DNA from: an uncultured Bacteroidota bacterium
GTDB taxonomy: Bacteria > Bacteroidota > Bacteroidia > Flavobacteriales > Flavobacteriaceae
NCBI GenBank assembly: GCA_903902795.1
Contig: CAIUWH010000034.1
Location: forward strand, 1 to 64,000
Length of the DNA: 64,000 bases
Reading direction: 5' to 3'
A model generated the notes under the pieces. The model had not been told where the DNA came from. It was given only the letters and a program-made list of their open reading frames with translations, and searched no databases. Each line of letters opens with the position of its first letter. Position 1 is the first letter of the stretch. Below are positions 37,546-46,149 of the stretch, in pieces. A program made the position numbers and the translations under genes.

Positions 37546-37767
37546 GACTTCTTAGAAGGTTAGAGTTTTAGACTACTTAGATTCTTGTGAATCCTTAAAA
37601 TCTAACGTGTCTAACTTTTCTAAGAAGTCTAAAAGGTCTAAGAAATTTAAAAAGACTTCTTAGAAGGTTAGAATTTTAGACTACTTAGATTCTTGTGAAT
37701 CCTTAAAATCTAACGTGTCTAACTTTTCTAAGAAGTCTAAATGGTCTAAAAGGTCTAAGAAGTCTAC
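37546..37767. repeat. 108-bp tandem duplication, each unit an imperfect hairpin
   Basis: gacttcttagaaggttaga...tctaacttttctaagaagtc at 37546 and again at 37654. Confidence 0.95.
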
Positions 37768-37768
37768 C

Positions 37769-38992
37769 TTACGCTAATTTCGTGTCTAAATTTTCTTTTA
37801 AAGCCTGCAAGAAACCTTCCGTAGTCAAGTAATCAGCTGATGTCAATCCTTCTGGTTTTACTAGCATAGCTAAATCTTTTGTCATTTTTCCACTTTCAAC
37901 GGTTTCCACACATACTTGTTCTAGTTTCAAACAGAAATCTATAAGTTCTTGGTTTCCGTCTAATTTACCTCGGTGTTCCAAACCTCTTGTCCAAGCAAAA
38001 ATGGATGCAATCGGATTAGTAGAAGTTGCTTTTCCTTGCTGGTGTTGACGGTAATGACGTGTTACAGTTCCGTGCGCGGCTTCTGCTTCAACGGTTTTCC
38101 CATCAGGAGTAACCAAAACAGAAGTCATTAATCCGAGTGAACCAAATCCTTGTGCCACTGTATCCGATTGAACGTCGCCATCGTAATTTTTACATGCCCA
38201 TACAAAGCCGCCGCTCCATTTCATTGCCGAAGCAACCATGTCATCGATTAATCGGTGTTCGTATACCATTCCGTTTGCTTCAAAATCGGCTTTGTAATGT
38301 TGCTGGAAAACCTCCTCAAAAATATCTTTGAATCGTCCATCATAGGCTTTCAAAATAGTATTTTTAGTAGATAAATAGAGCGGCCATTTTTTAGTCAACG
38401 CCATTTGAAACGATGAATGTGCAAATCCGTATATTGATTCGTCGGTGTTGTACATTGCCATCGCTACGCCATCGCCTTTAAAATCATACACTTTCCATTC
38501 GGTTGTTTCGCCTGCTTCATTGGTAAACGACATGGTTAACGTTCCTGTTCCTTTGATTACTTTATCCGTCGCTTTGTATTGATCACCAAAAGCATGACGC
38601 CCAATTACAATGGGTTTGGTCCAACCTTGAACGTATCTAGGAACATTACTCATAATGATGGGTTCGCGGAAAACCGTTCCGCCGACAATATTTCGTATAG
38701 TTCCGTTGGGTGATTTCCACATTTCAGAAAGGTTGAATTCTTTTACGCGTTCTTCATCTGGAGTGATGGTTGCGCATTTGATGCCTACATTGTATTTCTT
38801 TATGGCTTCGGCGCAGTCAATTGTAATTTGGTCTTTTGTCGCTTCACGACTTTCAATTCCTAGGTCGTAGTATTTGATATCTATGTCTAAATACGGGAGA
38901 ATTAATTGTTCTTTGATAAAGCTCCAAATAATTCGTGTCATTTCGTCGCCATCGATTTCCACAACCGGATGAGCTACTTTAATCTTTGCCAT
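37769..38992 (-). CDS. icd: NADP-dependent isocitrate dehydrogenase (eukaryote-like type)
   Basis: [68 protein letters not shown]. Confidence 0.95.
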   Translation of the reverse strand: MAKIKVAHPVVEIDGDEMTRIIWSFIKEQLILPYLDIDIKYYDLGIESREATKDQITIDCAEAIKKYNVGIKCATITPDEERVKEFNLSEMWKSPNGTIRNIVGGTVFREPIIMSNVPRYVQGWTKPIVIGRHAFGDQYKATDKVIKGTGTLTMSFTNEAGETTEWKVYDFKGDGVAMAMYNTDESIYGFAHSSFQMALTKKWPLYLSTKNTILKAYDGRFKDIFEEVFQQHYKADFEANGMVYEHRLIDDMVASAMKWSGGFVWACKNYDGDVQSDTVAQGFGSLGLMTSVLVTPDGKTVEAEAAHGTVTRHYRQHQQGKATSTNPIASIFAWTRGLEHRGKLDGNQELIDFCLKLEQVCVETVESGKMTKDLAMLVKPEGLTSADYLTTEGFLQALKENLDTKLA

Positions 38993-39157
38993 ATTGCTTT
39001 GATTTGTTTTTGTTCGTTAAAATTTTCGCGATAGCAAATATAAATAATATAAGAGGATTTTCCTTTATGTTTTCTGGCGAAATCGATTGATTTGTCAAAT
39101 TGACATTTAAACCCTAGATAATTATGAATATCATAAATTTCGATTCGGTTTTTTGTA

Positions 39158-39193
39158 TAAAAAAAGCCCTGAAAAAATCAAGGCTTCTTTTAT
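39158..39193 (-). terminator. Terminator for rplS
   Basis: gaagccttgattttttcagggcttttttt on the minus strand. Confidence 0.7.
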
Positions 39194-39209
39194 CATGAGA
39201 AAGGAAGTA

Positions 39210-39560
39210 TTATCTTCTTCTTTCTTTAATTTTTGCTTTTTTACCAGTAAGTTCTCTGAAGTAGTAGATACGAGCTCTACGAACTTTACCTCTTTGGTTT
39301 AATTCCACTTTTTGCAAAGCAGGCATGTTCACCGGGAAGATACGCTCTACACCAACTGCACCCGACATTTTACGAATGGTAAAAGTTTCTGTTGCACCTG
39401 AACCTTTTCTTTGGATTACAACTCCTTTAAAAAACTGAGTTCTTGTTTTTTCACCCTCTTTAATTTCGTAGTACACTGTGATGGTATCACCAGCTCCGAA
39501 AACAGGGAAATCTTTTCTTGTTGATATTTCGTTATTTACGAAATCTACTAAATTTGCCAT
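39210..39560 (-). CDS. rplS: 50S ribosomal protein L19
   Basis: FPVFGAGDTITVYYEIKEGEKTRTQFFKGVVIQRKGSG...RRARIYYFRELTGKKAKIKERR. Confidence 0.96.
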   Translation of the reverse strand: MANLVDFVNNEISTRKDFPVFGAGDTITVYYEIKEGEKTRTQFFKGVVIQRKGSGATETFTIRKMSGAVGVERIFPVNMPALQKVELNQRGKVRRARIYYFRELTGKKAKIKERRR

Positions 39561-39631
39561 TTTTATAACTATTATGGTTTAAATCTGAGCAACATTCACG
39601 GTTTTCGCCAGAGGTTGGTCAAATGAGGTGG

Positions 39632-39661
39632 CAAAGGTAAGAAAAAAGTTTAAAGTTGCAA
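39632..39661 (-). promoter_or_regulatory. Promoter TTG-N19-TACCTTTG for rplS
   Basis: Bacteroidota -33/-7 elements, about 70 nt upstream of the rplS ATG. Confidence 0.65.
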
Positions 39662-39694
39662 GTGTTATTTTAAAAAAGAAGAAAGAGAAAAGAA

Positions 39695-39797
39695 CGCTTT
39701 GCTGAAAGACCGCTTTGCTGCAAGATTGCTTTGCTGCAAGACCGCTTCGCTGTAAGATATTCGTAAAGTCTTTCTTCTTGCAGCGAAGCGGTCTTGC
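39695..39797. repeat. Four 16-bp tandem repeats (CGCTTTGCTGCAAGAC) plus an inverted copy
   Basis: Units at 39695, 39711, 39727, 39743; inverted arm cttgcagcgaagcggtcttg at 39777-39796. Confidence 0.9.
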
Positions 39798-39801
39798 TTC
39801 T

Positions 39802-40479
39802 TTATTCTTCCAACAAATCCGGTCGTCTATTCTTCGTATGCTCATACGCCATATCTTCGCGCCATTTATCAATTTTAGCAAAATGACCGCTGGTCAATAC
39901 CTCGGGAACTTTCCAACCTTTGTAATCCGCTGGGCGCGTATAAATAGGAGGTGACAATAAATTATCTTGAAAACTATCCGTCAAGGCAGAAGTTTCGTCA
40001 CTTAAAACACCCGGAATCAATCGAATCAAAGCATCCGACAAAACTAAAGCACCTAGTTCACCGCCACTCAACACATAATCGCCAATCGAAATTTCTTTAG
40101 TAATAAAATGATCGCGAACGCGTTGATCGACACCTTTGTAATGGCCGCATAAAATGATAATGTTTTGGTACATCGACATCGTATTAGCCATCTTTTGGTT
40201 TAGGGTTTCGCCATCCGGAGTCATATATATGATTTCGTCGTAGTTGCGCTGACTTTTCAAATGCGTGATGCAATCGTCAATCGGCTGAATATTCATCACC
40301 ATTCCGGCACCACCGCCAAACGGATAATCGTCTACACTTTTTTGTTTATTGGTAGTATAATCGCGCAAATTGTGAAAATGTACTTCCACCAATCCTTTGT
40401 CGATTGCTCGTTTCATAATTGAAGCTTCAAACGGACTGCGCAATAATTCAGGTAAAACGGTAATGATGTCTATTCTCAT
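39802..40479 (-). CDS. trmD: tRNA (guanine-N1)-methyltransferase TrmD
   Basis: [45 protein letters not shown]. Confidence 0.96.
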   Translation of the reverse strand: MRIDIITVLPELLRSPFEASIMKRAIDKGLVEVHFHNLRDYTTNKQKSVDDYPFGGGAGMVMNIQPIDDCITHLKSQRNYDEIIYMTPDGETLNQKMANTMSMYQNIIILCGHYKGVDQRVRDHFITKEISIGDYVLSGGELGALVLSDALIRLIPGVLSDETSALTDSFQDNLLSPPIYTRPADYKGWKVPEVLTSGHFAKIDKWREDMAYEHTKNRRPDLLEE

Positions 40480-40551
40480 GTTTGATATTTGAGTGCAAAG
40501 GTAAAAAGCTTTCAGCAATTAGCGGTTAGCTTTTAACTGCTTTCTTTTAAG

Positions 40552-41364
40552 CTAAATGCTGATAGCTTTTTTACTCGCCAAAATTGAATACACCATTGGA
40601 ATTTTATTACCAAAAGCCTTTATTCGGAATTTTCCAGTTTCAGATTCTTCCATATCGTGTAAACAATTATAGGGCGAATAGTCAAACTCATTGAATTGCT
40701 TCAGTTCCAATCCCGATTGCAACAACGAATTTAAAATTTCACTAATCGGATGATTCCAGCCCACGGATTTATCTACTAAATCAGCATTTTTTTCCGCGTA
40801 CGTTCCCGAAGTATCTTCAATGATGGGTTCTACATTAAAATAATTGTAAAATACTTTTGTAAAATCATCATCGTACATCCAAACCACAGGATGAAAATCG
40901 GCCATTATGAATTGTCCGCCGGGTTTGAGAAAATGCGTAATCACGTTCGCCCATTTTGCCAAATCGGGCAACCAACCAATGGTACCATAACTCGTAAAAA
41001 CGAGGTCAAATTGTTCGTCAAGGTATTTGGGAGTGTCATAAAGATCACAACAGACAAAAGTCGCATCCAACTCGAGCTGTTTTGCAAAAGCGGTAGCTCG
41101 TTCGACGGCTTTGTCCGATAGATCGACGCCAACAGTACTTGCACCCATGCGGGCTAACGTCATCGTATCTTGCCCAAAATGACATTGCAGATGCAGTATT
41201 TTTTTGCCTTTCACATCACCTAATAATTCCAATTCAATGGTATTCAACGTTGATTTTCCATTCAGGAAACTTTCATTGTCATAAAACTCCGAAGCAATGT
41301 GAACGTCGGTTTTATTGTTCCACGTTTGTTTGTTGATGTTAATGTAATTTAAATCTTCTTTCAT
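40552..41364 (-). CDS. Class I SAM-dependent methyltransferase
   Basis: KILHLQCHFGQDTMTLARMGASTVGVDLSDKAVERA. Confidence 0.9.
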   Translation of the reverse strand: MKEDLNYININKQTWNNKTDVHIASEFYDNESFLNGKSTLNTIELELLGDVKGKKILHLQCHFGQDTMTLARMGASTVGVDLSDKAVERATAFAKQLELDATFVCCDLYDTPKYLDEQFDLVFTSYGTIGWLPDLAKWANVITHFLKPGGQFIMADFHPVVWMYDDDFTKVFYNYFNVEPIIEDTSGTYAEKNADLVDKSVGWNHPISEILNSLLQSGLELKQFNEFDYSPYNCLHDMEESETGKFRIKAFGNKIPMVYSILASKKAISI

Positions 41365-41400
41365 CGGTATGTTTTCTAAATCTTACTTTTCTGAGCTAAC

Positions 41401-41465
41401 GTCTTTCCCGCGATGGCGGGAATCCAAGGCTTGGAAAAATAGATTCCCGCCTGCGCGGGAAAGAC
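41401..41465. repeat. REP-like inverted repeat GTCTTTCCCGCGATGGCGGGAATC...GATTCCCGCCTGCGCGGGAAAGAC
   Basis: 24-nt arms with few mismatches. Confidence 0.9.
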
Positions 41466-41540
41466 GCAGCGCTAGGTACTACTCCGTGCCCTAATAACGT
41501 CCTTCTTTCTGCGTTCTAATGTCTGCCTTCTGCTTTCTAC

Positions 41541-41990
41541 TCAAACTCCAAACTGCTTCAAATGATGATCCAAATGCATCGCATGCAATTTATCCCATTC
41601 TTCAAAACTCATTTCGCCAAAAAAAGGATGTTTTTTACTTTTAATCGATTGGTGACCTAATTCAGCAAACTTTGAAAACTTCGCAATCAACTCAGCTTTG
41701 GTTGTTTCAAAGTCATACGTGCCCGTCCGGATAAAATCGGGTGCCGTCGGACTGTCCTTTTTAAATTCATTGGAATTCAGGATTTTGTTTTTAAATAATT
41801 TCCCGATCAGTTTCATGAACCAATTGGATCGCAAAGGCAACGTTCCAAAAGCAACGTCTATTGGCGCTTGGCAATGGGATAACATTTGGTCGACGGTCAT
41901 TTTTCCCCAAATCGGGCGACTCTCATTGCTCAACAAATTAATGCGTTTAATAAAGGTGTCGTTGTCGGTTTGATTGTAAATGGATGGCAT
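41541..41990 (-). CDS. DUF1569 / DinB-like family protein
   Basis: PIWGKMTVDQMLSHCQAPIDVAFG...WDKLHAMHLDHHLKQFGV. Confidence 0.7.
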   Translation of the reverse strand: MPSIYNQTDNDTFIKRINLLSNESRPIWGKMTVDQMLSHCQAPIDVAFGTLPLRSNWFMKLIGKLFKNKILNSNEFKKDSPTAPDFIRTGTYDFETTKAELIAKFSKFAELGHQSIKSKKHPFFGEMSFEEWDKLHAMHLDHHLKQFGV

Positions 41991-42251
41991 GTGATTTCGT
42001 TTTTTGATGAACTCAAATGTACAATTTTAGAATTTATCTGCAATAATAACTTTGAACTCACCTTGACTTATTCAATGGGTTACAAAATAGTCTTTTTACC
42101 CCAAATTTAAATTTTTTCTTACTCCGTAGCTTTTACTATGCAGTGCAAAAAAAAAGCGAAAATTTGGGACATAAATCCATATTTTTCAATTCAATAAAAA
42201 AAATCAAGATAAGTTCAGTAAATTTGCACCACAATTAAAAAAATCAATAGA

Positions 42252-43184
42252 ATGGAAAACGGAATATACGCTAAATTCAACACTACAAAAGGTGCGATCT
42301 TAGTAAAATTAACACACGATTTGACACCGGGTACGGTTGGGAATTTCGTAGGATTGGCTGAAGGTCAATTAGAAAATACAGCTAAACCAATGGGTAAACC
42401 CTATTACGACGGGTTGAAATTTCACCGTGTAATTCCCGATTTTATGATTCAAGGCGGTTGTCCACAGGGAATCGGAACGGGCGGACCAGGGTACAACTTT
42501 GAAGATGAGTTTCACCCAACCTTAAAACACGATAAACCCGGAGTATTATCGATGGCAAATTCGGGTCCGGCAAGCAACGGCTCACAGTTTTTTATCACGC
42601 ATGTTCCGACCAATTGGCTGGATAACAAACATACCGTTTTCGGATTTGTAGTAGAAGGTCAGGACGTTGTCGATGCAGTTGCTCAAGGCGATGTAATCGA
42701 TTCATTGGAAATTGTTCGAGTAGGAGCAGAAGCAGAACAATGGAATGCTATCGAAGCGTTCAGAACATTTGAAGGTTCACGATTAAAAAGATTAGAAGAA
42801 GCTAAAAAACAAGCAGAAGCCGAAATGGAAAAATTGGCCGCTGGATTTGAAAAAACAGAAAGTGGTTTGCGTTACCAAATCATCCAAAAAGGAAGCGGCA
42901 AGCAGGCTGAAAATGGAAAAACAGTTTCAGTTCATTACCAAGGTGCCTTAGATAACGGGAAAGTTTTTGATTCGTCGTATGCGCGAAAAAAACCAATCGA
43001 ATTTCCACTGGGAAAAGGACACGTAATTGAAGGATGGGACGAAGGAATCGCTCTTTTACAGGTTGGCGATAAAGCGCGTTTTGTAATTCCGTCTTACTTG
43101 GGTTACGGAGCTAGCGGTGCGGGAGGAGTGATTCCGCCGAACGCAACCTTAGTTTTTGACGTTGAATTAATGGATGTGCGTTAA
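42252..43184 (+). CDS. Dual-domain peptidylprolyl isomerase: cyclophilin + FKBP
   Basis: Cyclophilin [25 protein letters not shown]...[37 protein letters not shown]...[26 protein letters not shown]. Confidence 0.95.
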   Translation: MENGIYAKFNTTKGAILVKLTHDLTPGTVGNFVGLAEGQLENTAKPMGKPYYDGLKFHRVIPDFMIQGGCPQGIGTGGPGYNFEDEFHPTLKHDKPGVLSMANSGPASNGSQFFITHVPTNWLDNKHTVFGFVVEGQDVVDAVAQGDVIDSLEIVRVGAEAEQWNAIEAFRTFEGSRLKRLEEAKKQAEAEMEKLAAGFEKTESGLRYQIIQKGSGKQAENGKTVSVHYQGALDNGKVFDSSYARKKPIEFPLGKGHVIEGWDEGIALLQVGDKARFVIPSYLGYGASGAGGVIPPNATLVFDVELMDVR

Positions 43185-43212
43185 TAGCGAAATCTTAATT
43201 AAATTATAAAGT

Positions 43213-43248
43213 TAAATCCCGAAAGTTAACCTCTCGGGATTTTTTTTA
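43213..43248 (+). terminator. Intrinsic terminator
   Basis: aatcccgaaagttaacctctcgggatttttttt. Confidence 0.85.
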
Positions 43249-43279
43249 TATTTACTTCACCAACCAAAAAAATGAAAGC

Positions 43280-43606
43280 ATGAAATTACGCATTCTAGCA
43301 TTTGTTGTAATCGGAACAGTGATGTATTCCTGCTCGCCAAAACTTGCTCCAACGCCACCACCAGCTCCGCCAGAGCCAGCGCCCGCAGAACAAATTGCAG
43401 CGGTTGCTCCAACACCAACTATTTCAGACGATCTCGCAGAGGGAAAATCGCTGTATGAAAATAATTGCGCGAAGTGTCATGAACTGCATGATCCGAAAAA
43501 ATTTAATGAAATGCAATGGTTTGAAATTACGTTGAGAATGCAACCCATGGCAGAAATATCTGATGAAGTCCGCCAAAAAATATATAAGTATGTTACAGCG
43601 AAATAG
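43280..43606 (+). CDS. Small c-type cytochrome lipoprotein
   Basis: Lipobox MYSCSPK; Pro-rich linker; heme motif CAKCH. Confidence 0.8.
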   Translation: MKLRILAFVVIGTVMYSCSPKLAPTPPPAPPEPAPAEQIAAVAPTPTISDDLAEGKSLYENNCAKCHELHDPKKFNEMQWFEITLRMQPMAEISDEVRQKIYKYVTAK

Positions 43607-43692
43607 CACAAAATCCGTCTGAAATTAAATTCTACGGATTTTTTATTGGAATAGTCTTTGTCGTACTATCTTTATATTCTCAAACCAATTCG

Positions 43693-44250
43693 ATGCGCAG
43701 TTTTATATTTTTTTTACTTTTTACTTTTTCAATGAACGCCCAAGATTTAGGTATGGCGCAGCATTGTGGCTATGATTTTACTTCGTATTTAGTACTCAAT
43801 GTGCACGAAGAGGGCACAAAAGAAAATATAAAAGGTTTACAACTCACGTTGGTTGATTTAGAAGGAAACGAAGTCATAAACACCAACAGTAAATACAGTT
43901 GGAACCACGCCGACAAAACTTTGGTGTTTTCGTTTAATTATTTGATTGATCAAGACAATCAGCCGTTGCAACAAGCTATGCCAGGCATAAAAGAGCGTTG
44001 GTTTTTTCCTTATGCCAAAGACAATTATTTTTTATCAGTGGTTAATGGTTTAGAAGTGGATAAACTTAAAGTGAAAATAGAGGATGTTGATGGTGCTCAA
44101 AATGGAGGTTTCTTTGAGTCGCAAGTTATTGAACTCAACTACTTTGATTTATTTGTGCTTTGTTCCAATCAAGCTAATGACTATGCCGTTCAATTTGGTC
44201 GAAAGGCAAATAAACCTTTGGAAGTAATTATAAAAAAAGCCCAACAATAA
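43693..44250 (+). CDS. Secreted protein of unknown function
   Basis: Signal peptide MRSFIFFLLFTFSMNAQ; no recognised domain. Confidence 0.6.
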   Translation: MRSFIFFLLFTFSMNAQDLGMAQHCGYDFTSYLVLNVHEEGTKENIKGLQLTLVDLEGNEVINTNSKYSWNHADKTLVFSFNYLIDQDNQPLQQAMPGIKERWFFPYAKDNYFLSVVNGLEVDKLKVKIEDVDGAQNGGFFESQVIELNYFDLFVLCSNQANDYAVQFGRKANKPLEVIIKKAQQ

Positions 44251-44279
44251 CAGTTTATATCACTGCTTAATAAAAAAAC

Positions 44280-44456
44280 ACCGCAGATTCGCAGATTTTT
44301 TTATTTCTAAATCTGTGAATCTGCGGTAAAAAAATACTCATAAACTGTACGTAGTCAACTGGAATGAACTATAAATTTCGAATTGTTTAAAACTTCCCTT
44401 TCACTGCTGTTAAAAATACCGCAGATTAATTGCTTTTAAATCTGCGAATCTGCGGT
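44280..44456. repeat. Two direct copies of a hairpin repeat ACCGCAGATT(CGCAGATTT)...AAATCTGCGAATCTGCGGT
   Basis: Copies at 44280-44327 and 44418-44456, both preceded by tcactgct. Confidence 0.9.
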
Positions 44457-44511
44457 AAAAATTAATCCTTAATAGCAGTTTTAGTAAGCCCAATTAGGCT
44501 CATTTAATATT

Positions 44512-45783
44512 TTAAATCGTAAATCCGTCCGGTAAAACTGTGCCCTTTTTGACTACGATAATTCCGTCTTTAATACTATACCACTTAGTGTTTGCGTCTT
44601 CCAAATGAGTACCTCCGTTGAGTTTAACATCGTTTCCAATACGACAGTTTTTATCGACTATGGTATGATTGATCGAACAACGATCGCCAATTCCGATGTT
44701 GATAATTCCGTTTTCAGAATTATGCCGGATTTCCTCTAAATTTTGATAATAATCATTACCCATCAAATACGAATTGGTAATAACCGAACCCAAGCCAATC
44801 CGACTTCTAATTCCCACTACCGAATGTTCAATTTGAGCGCCATTAATAATGCAGCCTTCTGCGACAACCGACTTGTCGACCGTTGTAGAACCCGTAATTT
44901 TCGACGGAGGTAAAACCCGTGCACGCGTATAAATTTTACTCGAATTGTCAAATAAATTAAACTTCGGAATATCATCCGTTAATCCCAAATTGGCCTCAAA
45001 AAACGAATCGATGTTTCCGATATCCGTCCAATATCCTTCGTATTGATAACTCAGGATTTTTTCTTTTCCAATGGCTTGCGGAATGATTTCTTTTCCAAAA
45101 TCTTTGGTTTCCGTATTCGACATCAACCGAACTAATAATTCGCGGTTGAAGATGTAAATACCCATCGACGCCAAATAATGCTTGCCTTCGGCTGCCGATT
45201 CCTCGCTTACTTCCGAAGTCCAATCAGGCAACAAACTTACATTAGGTTTTTCAATAAATGAGGTTACTAAATGCTCAGAATCGGTTTTTAGAATTCCGAA
45301 ATCAGTAGCTTCTTTAGCTGTTACAGGCAACGTTGCAATCGAAATCGTCGCCCCACTTTTTTCGTGCGCAGCAATCATTTCATTAAAATTCATATGATAC
45401 AATTGATCACCAGAAAGGATTAACGCATAATCAAAATCGTGATTCAAAAAATGGTTCATACATTGGCGCACGGCATCGGCTGTACCTTGGAACCAAGTCG
45501 GATTGTCAGGCGTTTGTTCTGCCGCCAAAATATCCACAAAAGCCGTACTAAAGTGACTAAAATGATAGGTGTTTTTGATGTGCTGATTCAGCGACGCCGA
45601 ATTAAATTGCGTCAGTACAAACATCCGCTTGATGTCGGAGTTGATGCAATTCGAAATCGGAATATCAACCAATCGGTATTTTCCAGCAATCGGAACGGCT
45701 GGCTTTGATCTACTTTCAGTTAAAGGGTATAAGCGCGATCCTTGTCCGCCGCCCAAAATAATGGCTAATGTGCTTTTTTTCAT
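44512..45783 (-). CDS. glgC: Glucose-1-phosphate adenylyltransferase
   Basis: AIILGGGQGSRLYPLTESRSKPAVPIAGKYRLVDIPISNCINS. Confidence 0.96.
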   Translation of the reverse strand: MKKSTLAIILGGGQGSRLYPLTESRSKPAVPIAGKYRLVDIPISNCINSDIKRMFVLTQFNSASLNQHIKNTYHFSHFSTAFVDILAAEQTPDNPTWFQGTADAVRQCMNHFLNHDFDYALILSGDQLYHMNFNEMIAAHEKSGATISIATLPVTAKEATDFGILKTDSEHLVTSFIEKPNVSLLPDWTSEVSEESAAEGKHYLASMGIYIFNRELLVRLMSNTETKDFGKEIIPQAIGKEKILSYQYEGYWTDIGNIDSFFEANLGLTDDIPKFNLFDNSSKIYTRARVLPPSKITGSTTVDKSVVAEGCIINGAQIEHSVVGIRSRIGLGSVITNSYLMGNDYYQNLEEIRHNSENGIINIGIGDRCSINHTIVDKNCRIGNDVKLNGGTHLEDANTKWYSIKDGIIVVKKGTVLPDGFTI

Positions 45784-45789
45784 AGGTTT

Positions 45790-45915
45790 ATCATTACGAG
45801 GAACACGATTTTTTCCTCATTATTATTGTCATTACAAGGCATACTATACTTTCCTAATTATTATTGTCATTACGAGGCACGACCTGTTCGCCTGGGCGAA
45901 AGTAATCTCGCATTT
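45790..45915. repeat. Three partial copies of GTCATTACGAGGCAC-type dispersed repeat
   Basis: tcattacgagg, attattgtcattacaaggca, attattgtcattacgaggcacga...aagtaatctcgc. Confidence 0.75.
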
Positions 45916-46085
45916 TCTTATTGTTTTTTCTATTTGGGCACCAATTCCGCCCTCCACTCTCGCTTTTTTTTGTCCCCAAAAAAGGCCAAAAAAAGAGCTC
46001 CGTTCAGGTCGGGGTGCGGGCTTCATCTTTCAATCAAATGCTGGTTTTTAATTCATACATTAGAATATTTTTGCGTCTTTGTGAC

Positions 46086-46105
46086 CCTGCCTGCCGTCAG
46101 GCAGG
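46086..46105. repeat. 20-bp palindromic unit CCTGCCTGCCGTCAGGCAGG
   Basis: Near-perfect palindrome flanked by tctttgtgac / tttgtggg. Confidence 0.85.
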
Positions 46106-46149
46106 TTTGTGGGAACGAATTGATTTTATATTATAATCAATCAACCGCT

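Noticed and set aside
37546-37767. Tandem duplication as a CRISPR array
   Set aside because: Only two long units that are themselves near-identical including the 'spacer'; no cas genes.
39579-39954. ORFs 39579..39881 (-) and 39715..39954 (+) over the 16-bp repeats
   Set aside because: Translations are low-complexity products of the repeat and the trmD 3' end; no start signal or homology pattern.
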